Source: Prevotella sp. oral taxon 299 str. F0039 (lineage in GTDB: Bacteria; Bacteroidota; Bacteroidia; Bacteroidales; Bacteroidaceae). From it: a DNA stretch of 64,000 nt. Below, piece after piece: positions 1 to 8,962 of the stretch. Under the pieces are notes generated by a model. That model was not told the DNA's origin and ran no database searches. It saw nothing but the letters and a program-made list of their open reading frames with translations. The first letter of the stretch is position 1; each line of letters begins with the position of its first letter. The DNA lies in contig NC_022111.1 in assembly GCF_000163055.2 (NCBI RefSeq), forward strand, positions 1,178,001 to 1,242,000. Reading direction: 5' to 3'. Both the position numbers and the translations under genes were made by a program.

Positions 1-1179
1 AGCTATACTTATGCTCTTTGGGTGAAGGCAGATAAGTTTGCACACGATAAGCAAGGAACGAACCTTATCAGTAAGAATACCATCAAAGACGGCTGGCCTC
101 ACAACAACTGGGGAGACCTTTGGGTTCAAATTCGTCCACAATGGAAAGAGCACATGGCTAACGAAGTGTCGTTTAACACAATGGGTTGGGAAGCTCACGA
201 CGAGCCAAACTCATCTGTAATGACAAAAGACCACCCAATGACACCAGGCGTTTGGTATCACATTGCGGTTACTCATAATGAGAGCGGACTACACGAAATA
301 TTCGTAAATGGTATGAAAGTGGGTTCAGGAACTCAACCTTCTTCAAAGAGAAGAGAGACAAGAAACGATGATAGAATTAAGTCTTCAGAACCTGCAGACA
401 TCTTTATTGGTGGCGGTGGTGTGTACAAGAGCGGTTTGAATGGATGCGTAGACGAAATTCAAATATGGAACAGACCACTTACAGAAGCTGAAGTTCAACG
501 TGCAATGAAGGGTTACAAAGAAAGCGAAGTGCCCGATGGTTTGCAAGGATATTTCACCTTTGAAACTATGAATGCAGACGGAACCTTCCCTAACTTGGGT
601 AAAGGTGGAGCAGACAAGACAGGTAGTTTAGTTCAACTTGTTGGTAGTGGTGGTGAAAATACCTCAACAGCAAGCTACGAACCTCAACACTCAGACAACG
701 ATGTTTTAGGCTATCCAGGTATCGAAGGAACTCTCGAAGTAACTCCAACATACACATGGACACTCGAAGGAGCTAACACTCCAACTGTTAAAGGCGAAAC
801 TGCTGTAGTTACATACAGCAACGCAGGCAAGGTGGGTGCAACCCTAACACTAAGCAACCGCTGGGGAGAAGCAACCTTAACTAAGGCAGAATTGGTTGAC
901 GTAACAGCTTCTACAGGTATCAACGGCGTTGAAAATGGTGTTGCTTTCGAGGCATTCCCTAACCCATTTGTAGAGAGTGTGAACCTTCGTTTTGCTGAAG
1001 GTGGAACCTATACTCTTAACGTATTGAACGCAAACGGCATGCTTGTTCAACGCAACTTGCTAACAACTGCTGCTGGTGAAGTGACCAACGTGAGCGTAAC
1101 AGGTGCTAAAGGACTTTACATTCTTCAAATCGTGAAGGACGGAAAGACCTACAAGACAATTAAATTAGTAAAGAAGTAA
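1..1179 (+). CDS. C-terminal part of a secreted GH85-type glycosidase (5' end outside window)
   Basis: The reading frame is open from base 1, so this is the 3' part of a longer gene. The visible 392 residues hold a LamG/concanavalin-like beta-sandwich (about residues 1-210 of the fragment, including a repeated-glycine stretch FIGGGGVYKSG and DEIQIWN) and a T9SS type A sorting domain (last ~85 residues: FPNPF, GLYILQI, terminal KLVKK). It is a close paralogue of the C-terminal third of the next gene, so the missing N-terminal part is inferred to be a GH85 endo-beta-N-acetylglucosaminidase domain. No catalytic residue is visible. The LamG part probably binds glycan, and the tail directs export and surface attachment or release through T9SS. 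A terminator follows the stop. The fragment alone cannot exclude another catalytic family upstream. Confidence 0.8.
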   Translation, partial: SYTYALWVKADKFAHDKQGTNLISKNTIKDGWPHNNWGDLWVQIRPQWKEHMANEVSFNTMGWEAHDEPNSSVMTKDHPMTPGVWYHIAVTHNESGLHEIFVNGMKVGSGTQPSSKRRETRNDDRIKSSEPADIFIGGGGVYKSGLNGCVDEIQIWNRPLTEAEVQRAMKGYKESEVPDGLQGYFTFETMNADGTFPNLGKGGADKTGSLVQLVGSGGENTSTASYEPQHSDNDVLGYPGIEGTLEVTPTYTWTLEGANTPTVKGETAVVTYSNAGKVGATLTLSNRWGEATLTKAELVDVTASTGINGVENGVAFEAFPNPFVESVNLRFAEGGTYTLNVLNANGMLVQRNLLTTAAGEVTNVSVTGAKGLYILQIVKDGKTYKTIKLVKK

Positions 1180-1195
1180 TTGTGCAATAGATAGT

Positions 1196-1240
1196 GTTGG
1201 CAGGGGTTAAATCATAGCTCTTGCCAACATTTTTCTTTTA
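1196..1240 (+). terminator. Rho-independent terminator
   Basis: GTTGGCA (1196-1202) pairs with TGCCAAC (1222-1228), with extra partial pairing inside, and a T-rich run TTTTTCTTTT follows. It sits 16 bases after the stop of the first gene and separates it from the next GH85 gene. Confidence 0.7.
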
Positions 1241-1419
1241 ATCTAACTATCAACAAAGGCGGAAACGATAGTTGCTACTTCCCATTAAAAACCAATAAAC
1301 ATTGATTTTAACCGAAAACGCAACAACGCTAAGAACACAAAAAGATATGTTTAGATAACTACTCTAATGATTAATGATAACGACTTTTATCAAAACTAAA
1401 TTACATTTATAATCTCATT

Positions 1420-4400
1420 ATGAAAAAAAGCTTACTATTAGCATGTGGATTATTAACCTGCGCAACAACCTTTGCACAGCGAACTCCAACCCATCCGCTC
1501 GACATTAAGGATGCGAAATATGCTGATTTACCCAAAGATTTCGATGCTTGGGCTCCTGGAAAGCAATTGAATGGAGTGTCAAGAATGGACGATGAATTCT
1601 TTATTTCACGTGTAAGACCTCGCACAAGAATAAAGGAAGGTGATTACAAAGTAGATGAAAAAGTAGACGAAAATCGCAAGATGTGTCTATGGGTTCCACT
1701 CGATGAGCCTACATCTACATGGAAAGGTTTACCCCGATATTGCTTCGAAGGCGACAATTTTAGCCTTTGGTCGTATGTGGATATTCATGGAAACTGGACT
1801 GCACCATGGCTCCGTTTAAGTGCAGGCGTGAGTGATGTGGCTCATAAAAACGGCGTTAAAGTGGGCTGTTTGATGAGTGTTCCAGAGTCAGAATACGTTG
1901 TTTTAAATCCAATTGCGCCCAAAATCAACTCAAAAGTGCTTTTCAAGATTACCGATATGGATAATCGTAATCGCTTTAAATATGCAGAAAAGCTTGTAAA
2001 GTTGATGAAATACTATGGCATCGACGGCCTTGGTGTGAACTCAGAGTTCTACACAAGTGGTGGAGTTATGACTCAACTTATGGCATTTTTTGAAGAATGT
2101 CACAAAGAAGCACGCAAGATAGGTTGGGAATTCCAATTATATTGGTACGACGGAACCAACGAATCGGGTAGCAAAAACTTTGACCAAGGACTCGGAGACC
2201 ATAACAAAAGAATGTTTGGACGTAAGGGTCATGAGGTAACTGATATGATGTTTGCTAACTATGGTTGGAGTGAAAGAACCTTAGCAAAGTCTGTTCGTAC
2301 AGCAGGAGAGCTCGAACGCAATAGCTACGACTATTATGCTGGCTTCGATATTCAAGCTCGTGGCGTTAAAAATGTTAATTGGAAAGATCTTTTAAATCAT
2401 AAAATTTCGATTGGTTTTTGGGGAGCTCACTCTCAAAGTCTTATTCATCAGAGTGCAACCGACAACGGAACAAGCGACGTTGCTATACAAAACACTTACT
2501 TAAAGAAACAAGAATTGATTTTTAGTGGTGGAAATCGCAACCCAGCTTATCGTCCAAACGTGGGTAATGGTACATCTCTTGCTAATGCAGAGTTGGAACA
2601 TTTCCACGGATTGGCAGCCTTCATTACCGCCAAATCAACCATTAACGAAATGCCATTCGTGAGCCGTTTCAACTTAGGTAATGGTCTTTCGTTCCGCAAC
2701 GAGGGTAAGGTAACCTTCGATCACAAGTGGTATAACCTCGGAACACAAGACTTTATGCCTACTTGGAGATGGTGGATTACAGGCGAAAACGACCAAGTTG
2801 ACGCCAGCAACTACTCTTCTTTGGTGAAAGCCGACCTCACTTTTGACGACGCTTACTTTGGAGGTTCATGCTTAAGTCTACACGGACAAACAGCTTTCTC
2901 ACGTGTAAAGCTCTTTAAAACTTTGTTGCCTGTAGACGGAAAAGATAAAATTTCGCTTATATACAAGGTGATGAACGGCACAGAAAGTCATGCTAAACTA
3001 TTTGTAGCGTTGAGCAATGACCTTAAAAATTATAAGGAAATAGACATTCCTAACGCAACAACACAAGGCGAATGGAGCACTTTTGAAGCTGAATTAAGTA
3101 AATTGGGCATCACTTCAAGCAGTAAAATTGCTATGATTGGTGTTGTGGTGAAAGGCACAACAGACGACTATAACCTTCATATTGGTGAGCTTGCAGTGCG
3201 CAATCCTCAAACACAATTCCACCCAGTTCAACCTAAAATTGAGGAATTTAACATCATTAGAGGTAGAGCAAAGAACATCGATTTCAAGATAAGATATGCA
3301 AGTAAGCCCGAAACAGGCGAAACAAAGACCTACAACGAAGAAGTAGATACTTGGTATTATGAAATTCTTTATCAAGCAGAAAACGAGCCAGAGCAAGTGT
3401 TAACCGCCACTCCTTCATGGGCAGCATACGTTATCGACGCTCCACTTGTTAACGGAATCACCAACAGAAAGGTTCGTTTAGGTGTGCGTGCAGTAGCTCC
3501 TGATGGTGTAACTAAGTCTGAAACATCATGGACAACACTTCAAGATGCTCCTTATAACGATACCAACGACAACGTAGTGCTTAGTCGTCCTGTTATAAAG
3601 GCAAACGAAATGTTCAATGTTCGCTTTGAAGATGAGTTGCACCCAGCGGCAAAAGAGTGGAAAGTTTTGAAGTCTTCTACAAATAGTGTTGTAAAAGTTG
3701 TGAACAATGCAAAGGATTTCGACCTTACATTAGAAGACGAAGGCTTGTACGATCTTGTTATTACAGACAACCAAAACAAGGCAACAACCATTAGAGGTAT
3801 TATTCAAGTGAGTCCTCAAAGCACAGGTGCTGCACCTCAAATTACCGACATCAGAGCAGATAAAGCAAGCGTTGAAGGCGGAAAAGATGTTACTTATTCT
3901 GCTACAACAAAAGAAGGTGAGGGACATGCATCACATGGTTTGATTATCGAAGACCCCAAAATGCTTCAAATTCCTGCTGCTCTTCAACAAGGAAAGAACT
4001 ATTCTTACGCTCTATGGTTCAAGGCAAATAAGTTGGCTCACGATAAACAAGGAACCAACCTCATTAGCAAAAACACCGTTAAAGACCGTTGGCCTCACAA
4101 CAACTGGGGTGACCTTTGGGTGCAAATACGGCCTGAAGTAACCGATAACTATACAAAGAAGGTGCACCCAGCTAACGAAATCTCATTCAACACCATGGGT
4201 TGGAAGAGACATGATGAACCTAATTTTAATATGATTAGCAATGGTTACAGCATCACACCAGGTGTTTGGAATCACCTTGTAGTATGCCATAACGATGGAA
4301 ACATTCAAACAATGTATCTTAATGGACGTAAGGTTGCGCAAGTAGCGTACCCTGAATCATCAAGAAGAGAGGAGTCAAGAGACACCAGAATACAAACTTA

Positions 4401-5193
4401 TATCTCTGCAGACATCTTTATTGGTGGCGGTGGTGTATATAAGAGTGGATTCAATGGTGTGATTGATGAAGTTCAAATATGGAACAAAGAGCTATCAGAA
4501 GACGAGGTAAAACGTGCTATGAAGGGCTTTAAAGAAGGCGAAGTGCCTGAAGGTTTGATGGGATATTTCACCTTTGAAACCAAAGAAGGCGACAACATCT
4601 TCCCTAACTTGGGTAAGGGTGGAGCAGACTATAAGGCTCACTTGGTGGTAATGGCTAATAGTGGAGGTGAAGATACCTCTAAGGCTTTCTACAAAGAAGA
4701 ATCTGCCGACAACTCAGTAGTGGGTAATCCTGGTATCGAAGGTTCATTGAACATCACCACAACTTACACATGGAAGCTCGAAGGAGCTAACAACCCAACC
4801 GTTGAAGGCAAAACTGCTACCGTGCAATATCGCAATATGGGCAAGGTGGGAGCTACCCTAACACTAAGCAACCAATGGGGCGAAACAACTCTAACAAAAG
4901 ACAACTTGGTAGAGGTTACATCGTCTACTGGCATTAACGAGGTAGAGAGCGGTGTTGCTTTCGAGGCCTTCCCTAACCCATTTGTAGATAGTGTGAACCT
5001 TCGTTTTGCTGAAGGCGGAACCTATACACTCAATGTGTTGAACGCAAACGGCATGCTCGTTCAAAGCAACTTGCTAACAACTGCTGCTGGCGAAGTGACC
5101 AACGTGAGTGTGACAGGTGCTAAAGGACTTTACATTCTTCAAATTGTGAAGGGTGGAAAGACCTACAAAACCATTAAATTGGTGAAGAAATAA
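1420..5193 (+). CDS. Secreted GH85-family endo-beta-N-acetylglucosaminidase with LamG and T9SS domains
   Basis: A 1257-residue predicted endo-glycosidase that would cut the chitobiose core (GlcNAc-GlcNAc) of N-glycans. Residues 1-20 are a signal peptide ending TTFAQ. GH85-like signatures are FSLWSYVD with W126, then SDVAHKNGV (about 138-146), then IDGLGVNSEF carrying the Asn207-x-Glu209 pair equivalent to the catalytic Asn/Glu of the family. DAYFGGSCLSLHG (near 485) matches a motif common to the beta-sandwich after GH85 barrels. A LamG-like domain spans about 840-1075 and a T9SS type A sorting domain about 1170-1257. The start was chosen because it opens directly on the signal peptide. The last ~90 residues are almost identical to those of the preceding gene. 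The family call rests on motifs only, so exact substrate is inferred. Confidence 0.8.
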   Translation: MKKSLLLACGLLTCATTFAQRTPTHPLDIKDAKYADLPKDFDAWAPGKQLNGVSRMDDEFFISRVRPRTRIKEGDYKVDEKVDENRKMCLWVPLDEPTSTWKGLPRYCFEGDNFSLWSYVDIHGNWTAPWLRLSAGVSDVAHKNGVKVGCLMSVPESEYVVLNPIAPKINSKVLFKITDMDNRNRFKYAEKLVKLMKYYGIDGLGVNSEFYTSGGVMTQLMAFFEECHKEARKIGWEFQLYWYDGTNESGSKNFDQGLGDHNKRMFGRKGHEVTDMMFANYGWSERTLAKSVRTAGELERNSYDYYAGFDIQARGVKNVNWKDLLNHKISIGFWGAHSQSLIHQSATDNGTSDVAIQNTYLKKQELIFSGGNRNPAYRPNVGNGTSLANAELEHFHGLAAFITAKSTINEMPFVSRFNLGNGLSFRNEGKVTFDHKWYNLGTQDFMPTWRWWITGENDQVDASNYSSLVKADLTFDDAYFGGSCLSLHGQTAFSRVKLFKTLLPVDGKDKISLIYKVMNGTESHAKLFVALSNDLKNYKEIDIPNATTQGEWSTFEAELSKLGITSSSKIAMIGVVVKGTTDDYNLHIGELAVRNPQTQFHPVQPKIEEFNIIRGRAKNIDFKIRYASKPETGETKTYNEEVDTWYYEILYQAENEPEQVLTATPSWAAYVIDAPLVNGITNRKVRLGVRAVAPDGVTKSETSWTTLQDAPYNDTNDNVVLSRPVIKANEMFNVRFEDELHPAAKEWKVLKSSTNSVVKVVNNAKDFDLTLEDEGLYDLVITDNQNKATTIRGIIQVSPQSTGAAPQITDIRADKASVEGGKDVTYSATTKEGEGHASHGLIIEDPKMLQIPAALQQGKNYSYALWFKANKLAHDKQGTNLISKNTVKDRWPHNNWGDLWVQIRPEVTDNYTKKVHPANEISFNTMGWKRHDEPNFNMISNGYSITPGVWNHLVVCHNDGNIQTMYLNGRKVAQVAYPESSRREESRDTRIQTYISADIFIGGGGVYKSGFNGVIDEVQIWNKELSEDEVKRAMKGFKEGEVPEGLMGYFTFETKEGDNIFPNLGKGGADYKAHLVVMANSGGEDTSKAFYKEESADNSVVGNPGIEGSLNITTTYTWKLEGANNPTVEGKTATVQYRNMGKVGATLTLSNQWGETTLTKDNLVEVTSSTGINEVESGVAFEAFPNPFVDSVNLRFAEGGTYTLNVLNANGMLVQSNLLTTAAGEVTNVSVTGAKGLYILQIVKGGKTYKTIKLVKK

Positions 5194-5211
5194 TGTGATT
5201 GTTTATCAATT

Positions 5212-5275
5212 CCTCAGTGCTGTTTGCACGCCTAACACAATAGAAACGGCAAGCACGCTGAGGATATTCCAATAC
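5212..5275 (+). terminator. Imperfect stem-loop, probable terminator
   Basis: CCTCAG (5212-5217) pairs with CTGAGG (5258-5263). The stem continues imperfectly (TGCTGTTTGC against GCAAGCACG) and a moderately T-rich stretch follows. It lies just downstream of the second GH85-type gene. Confidence 0.5.
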
Positions 5276-5485
5276 CTTTATCTTTTAATTTATTACTAAT
5301 ATATAATGTAACTATAAAAGAATGGATGTGAACATAAAAGTTCTATTTGTAGAAAAGGATTCATTGAAAAGCGAAAATAGTGACTTCTTTTTTTTATTTG
5401 TTAATGATAGGAAAGTAAATAAAATAGTCTTTTTGCATCCATAAATAGGTAAATGAAGTGGGAAACACATAATATTTGTTAAAAT

Positions 5486-5503
5486 AACTGATCTAGATCA
5501 GTT
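5486..5503. promoter_or_regulatory. Perfect 18-bp palindrome upstream of susC, candidate operator
   Basis: AACTGATCTAGATCAGTT reads the same on both strands over all 18 bases. It ends 18 bases before the -7 box of the susC promoter, so it covers the place of the -33 element. Such symmetry suggests a dimeric regulator. The intergenic space 5194-5589 otherwise holds only the stem-loop at 5212 and this promoter. Confidence 0.6.
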
Positions 5504-5529
5504 GATTTTGTTATAAAATATTAGTTTTG
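5502..5529 (+). promoter_or_regulatory. Predicted susC promoter
   Basis: TAGTTTTG (5522-5529) matches the Bacteroidetes -7 consensus TAnnTTTG. A TTG at 5502-5504, 17 bases upstream, is the best available -33 candidate and overlaps the palindrome. The spacing is slightly short, consistent with a regulated promoter. Confidence 0.5.
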
Positions 5530-5589
5530 CATCAAACTAAATAAATTAACTTGAGTCTAAGACATAATAGTTATTTCTATTACTGCAGT

Positions 5590-8500
5590 ATGAGAAATTT
5601 AATAATTTACAAGAGTTCATCTCTAATGAAACTCATTCTAGCCTCAACAATTGCCTGTTCGTCAGCGCAATATGCGAGTGCTAAGTCGAATGATGCAAGA
5701 GCAGAGAAACCTGTTGCATCGCAGTTTATTAACCAACAAGCTCAAGCTACCCAACGTACTATTACAGGTGTTGTAAAAGACGAAGAGGGCATGCCAATGA
5801 TTGGTGTGAGCGTTGTTGTTAAAGGTACTGGTAAAGGAACAGTAACCGATATGGATGGTCGTTACACCATTAAAGTAGGTGGTGCTCGTTCAACCCTAAC
5901 TTATTCTTATGTAGGTAGCATTCCTCAAGACATCGTTGTAGGCGACAAAACCAATATCGACGTGGTGTTGAAAGAAGAAAAGACTATGTTGACAGGTGTT
6001 GTTGTAACTGCAATGGGTATTATGAGAAAGGAAACTTCGCTAACCTATTCTACCCAAAAGGTAAAGGCAGAAGATCTAACAAAGGTGCAAGACCCTAACG
6101 TTGCTAACAGCTTGGAAGGTAAAGTGTCTGGTATCACTATTACACCAAGTGCTGGTGGTGCTGGTGGTGCATCTAAAATTATCCTTCGTGGTAACAAATC
6201 TATTAATGGTAATAGTTCTCCTTTGATCGTAGTAGATGGTATTCCAATGACCAACGAAACACGTTCTAAGAGAGGAATGAATGGTGATGGTTTCGAATAT
6301 TCAGGTATAACAGAAGGTGCTGACCCACTATCAATGATCAACCCAGATGATATCGAATCTATCAACGTATTGAAAGGTGCTAACGCTGCCGTTCTTTATG
6401 GTTCTAAAGCAGCTAATGGTGTTGTGATGATTACAACCAAAAAAGGACGTGAAGGTAAGCTTGATGTGAACTTTACATCAAACGTTACATTCGATTCTCC
6501 ATTGTTAACACCAAAAATTCAAAATACATATGGAGCAGCGGTAGACCAAAATGGTTTCTTATCTCCACTAAGCTGGGGTAACAAAATCACAGATCGTGCA
6601 GACGCTGATTTAGTGATCGACGCTCCTCTTGGTACACAATTTACAGAGAAAACTCACAAGGTTTACTTGCGTAATCGTGCTAACGACGACGTGAAAGACT
6701 TCTTTAGAACAGGTGTAACAACAAACAATTCAGTTTCAGTTTCAGGCGGTACAGAATTGATGCGTTCATATTTCTCAGTAGGAAATAGCCACGCAAATGG
6801 TATGATGAGAGAAAACTCTTATAATCGTAACTCATTCGCTTTCCGTCAATCATACGATCTTCTAAAGAGAGTGAAAGTCGATGTTTCTTTGAACTATGTA
6901 GAAACAATAACAAAGAATCGTCAAGGTGGTGGTACAGTGCTTAACCCAATCTATCACCTTTACACCATGCCAAGAAATATCGACTTAGGTTATTATCGTA
7001 ATAACTATGTAGAAGACGGAGCATGGATGTCTAACTATCAAAGTTATTACAAAGATTTAGGTGCAAATAAGTTTGAATGGAGACCAGCAGAAAAAGTAAA
7101 ATTGAATGGTCCATTGCAGAACTGGGCATACCTATCTAACGCAAATAACAACCCATATTGGCTAATCAACCAAAACAGAGGACGTCAAAGTGAAGACCGT
7201 TTGTTTGGTACAGTTAGTGCAAATGTTGATATTTATGATGGCTTAAGCTTCCAAGCTCGTGTGAATTATACTAAAACTCACTTCAAGAGCAACAGCAAGC
7301 AATATGCAACAACCTTCCTTCCTTCAAGCATGCACGACTTTGGTCGTATGTTTGATAACTCATCAACAGCAACAGAAATCTACACCGACTATTTGTTAAA
7401 CTATAACAAACAAATTAAAGATTACTCTGTTTCTGCATCAGCAGGTTGGGTTGGACATACATTAAAAACAACTTACAAGAACACAGACGTAACAGCAACT
7501 TACATCGAACCATTGTTGCGTAAGCCTTCTACTGACGTGAACTACTTCGAAACAAACGCAGGTGGTATGGGTGCAACAACATCAGGTAAGTCTTCAAGTT
7601 GGGACAAAGCGTTGCTCTTCACAGCACAAGCAGGTTGGAAAGAAACAGTTTATGTAGATTTCTCTTATCGTCAAGACTGGTATCGTTTGTTCAGACAACT
7701 ATACCTTTCAGGTGATGCAGAGAAGCAAAGCTATGGCTACTTCGGTCTTGGTGCTAATGCAATCGTTAGCAACTTAGTGAAATTACCAGAGTGGTTTAAC
7801 TACATGAAGTTCCGTGTTTCTTACTCTGAAGCAGGTAACTCGTTTGCAGATGCAGGATTCTACAGAATCTCTCAAAACAGAAGAACAGGTGCTGTTAATG
7901 CAAATAGCTACAAGAAGTTCAAGGCAGTTCCAGAAGTAATGAAGTCGTTTGAAACAGGTATCGAAACCATGTTCTTGAATAATAGACTTAGCTTCGACCT
8001 TACATATTATAATGGTGTAATGGATCACTTGTATATGGAAGGCTCAGATGCATCAGGTGTTCAACCATTCACATCTGCAAAAGTTCGTAATCAAGGTATC
8101 GAAACAACCATCGGTTACAACTTCCATTTAGCTAAAGACGTTAACTGGAGAACAAGTTACAACGTATCTTACAACAGCAACAAGATCCTTAAGACTGCTT
8201 ACAATGATCAAGGTAAAGAACTTATCCAACAACAAGTTGTAGGTGGTACATACGTCAGATATAAAGAAGGTGGTTCAATTGGTGACATGTATATCCACGA
8301 TTTCGAAAGAGATGCTAATGGAAACATCGCTCTTACAAAGTCTGGAGCACCACGTTTCAAGAGCTCAGGTCAAGATGCTGACTTGATTTATGTAGGTAAC
8401 ATGAACGCTAAATGGCAAATGGGTTGGAGCAATAACTTCAACTACAAAGACTTTACATTGTCATTCTTGATCAATGGTCGTATCGGTGGAAAGGTTATTT

Positions 8501-8943
8501 CATTAACAGAAGCATACTTAGATCAAAATGGTTTGTCACAAAGAGTTGCTGATGCACGTCTTAATGCAGAAAGAAACAACATCGTTGCAGCAGACTACAA
8601 GAACGCTCCAGGTATGCAATTGAACGACGGAAGCGGACGTATCGTTCCAGTTGAAGCATATTATAAAGCAATGGGTGCATCAACCAACCCATACAACTAT
8701 ATATATAGTGCAACCAACTTCCGTTTACGTGAGTTATCATTAGGATATACATTCCGTAACCTTCTTGGTCAAAACAAGAACTTAAACGTATCGTTCATTG
8801 CAAGAAACCTATTCTTCTTGTACAACGATAGCCCTGTAGATCCAGACGTTTCATTATCAACCGCTAATGGTTTAGGTGCATTCGAATTGTTCAACATGCC
8901 ATCTTCACGTTCATTTGGTTTGTCTTTGAAACTTAACTTCTAA
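5590..8943 (+). CDS. SusC/RagA-family TonB-dependent outer membrane receptor
   Basis: Outer-membrane TonB-dependent transporter expected to import oligosaccharides together with the SusD lipoprotein encoded next. From the N-terminus it has a signal sequence, a carboxypeptidase-regulatory-like domain (ITGVVKDEEGMPMIGVSV), a plug domain with the SusC signatures LRGNKSINGNSSPLIVVDG and VLKGANAAVLYGSKAANGV, and a long beta-barrel ending in aromatic KLNF. There is no N-terminal STN signalling domain, so it should not drive a sigma/anti-sigma cascade by itself. The frame is open back to a TTG at 5551. ATG 5590 (MRNLIIYK) is preferred because it gives a normal signal peptide, and ATG 5626 is another option. 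Only 19 bp separate it from susD, so the two are co-transcribed. Confidence 0.93.
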   Translation: MRNLIIYKSSSLMKLILASTIACSSAQYASAKSNDARAEKPVASQFINQQAQATQRTITGVVKDEEGMPMIGVSVVVKGTGKGTVTDMDGRYTIKVGGARSTLTYSYVGSIPQDIVVGDKTNIDVVLKEEKTMLTGVVVTAMGIMRKETSLTYSTQKVKAEDLTKVQDPNVANSLEGKVSGITITPSAGGAGGASKIILRGNKSINGNSSPLIVVDGIPMTNETRSKRGMNGDGFEYSGITEGADPLSMINPDDIESINVLKGANAAVLYGSKAANGVVMITTKKGREGKLDVNFTSNVTFDSPLLTPKIQNTYGAAVDQNGFLSPLSWGNKITDRADADLVIDAPLGTQFTEKTHKVYLRNRANDDVKDFFRTGVTTNNSVSVSGGTELMRSYFSVGNSHANGMMRENSYNRNSFAFRQSYDLLKRVKVDVSLNYVETITKNRQGGGTVLNPIYHLYTMPRNIDLGYYRNNYVEDGAWMSNYQSYYKDLGANKFEWRPAEKVKLNGPLQNWAYLSNANNNPYWLINQNRGRQSEDRLFGTVSANVDIYDGLSFQARVNYTKTHFKSNSKQYATTFLPSSMHDFGRMFDNSSTATEIYTDYLLNYNKQIKDYSVSASAGWVGHTLKTTYKNTDVTATYIEPLLRKPSTDVNYFETNAGGMGATTSGKSSSWDKALLFTAQAGWKETVYVDFSYRQDWYRLFRQLYLSGDAEKQSYGYFGLGANAIVSNLVKLPEWFNYMKFRVSYSEAGNSFADAGFYRISQNRRTGAVNANSYKKFKAVPEVMKSFETGIETMFLNNRLSFDLTYYNGVMDHLYMEGSDASGVQPFTSAKVRNQGIETTIGYNFHLAKDVNWRTSYNVSYNSNKILKTAYNDQGKELIQQQVVGGTYVRYKEGGSIGDMYIHDFERDANGNIALTKSGAPRFKSSGQDADLIYVGNMNAKWQMGWSNNFNYKDFTLSFLINGRIGGKVISLTEAYLDQNGLSQRVADARLNAERNNIVAADYKNAPGMQLNDGSGRIVPVEAYYKAMGASTNPYNYIYSATNFRLRELSLGYTFRNLLGQNKNLNVSFIARNLFFLYNDSPVDPDVSLSTANGLGAFELFNMPSSRSFGLSLKLNF

Positions 8944-8962
8944 AACATAACAGAATAAGAAT

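Noticed and set aside
1420..5193. GH18-type endoglycosidase assignment
   Set aside because: The DxxDxDxE motif of GH18 is absent; Asn-x-Glu and the surrounding motifs fit GH85.
5551..5589. TTG start for susC
   Set aside because: It adds 13 residues ahead of a normal signal region; ATG 5590 fits better, although it cannot be excluded.
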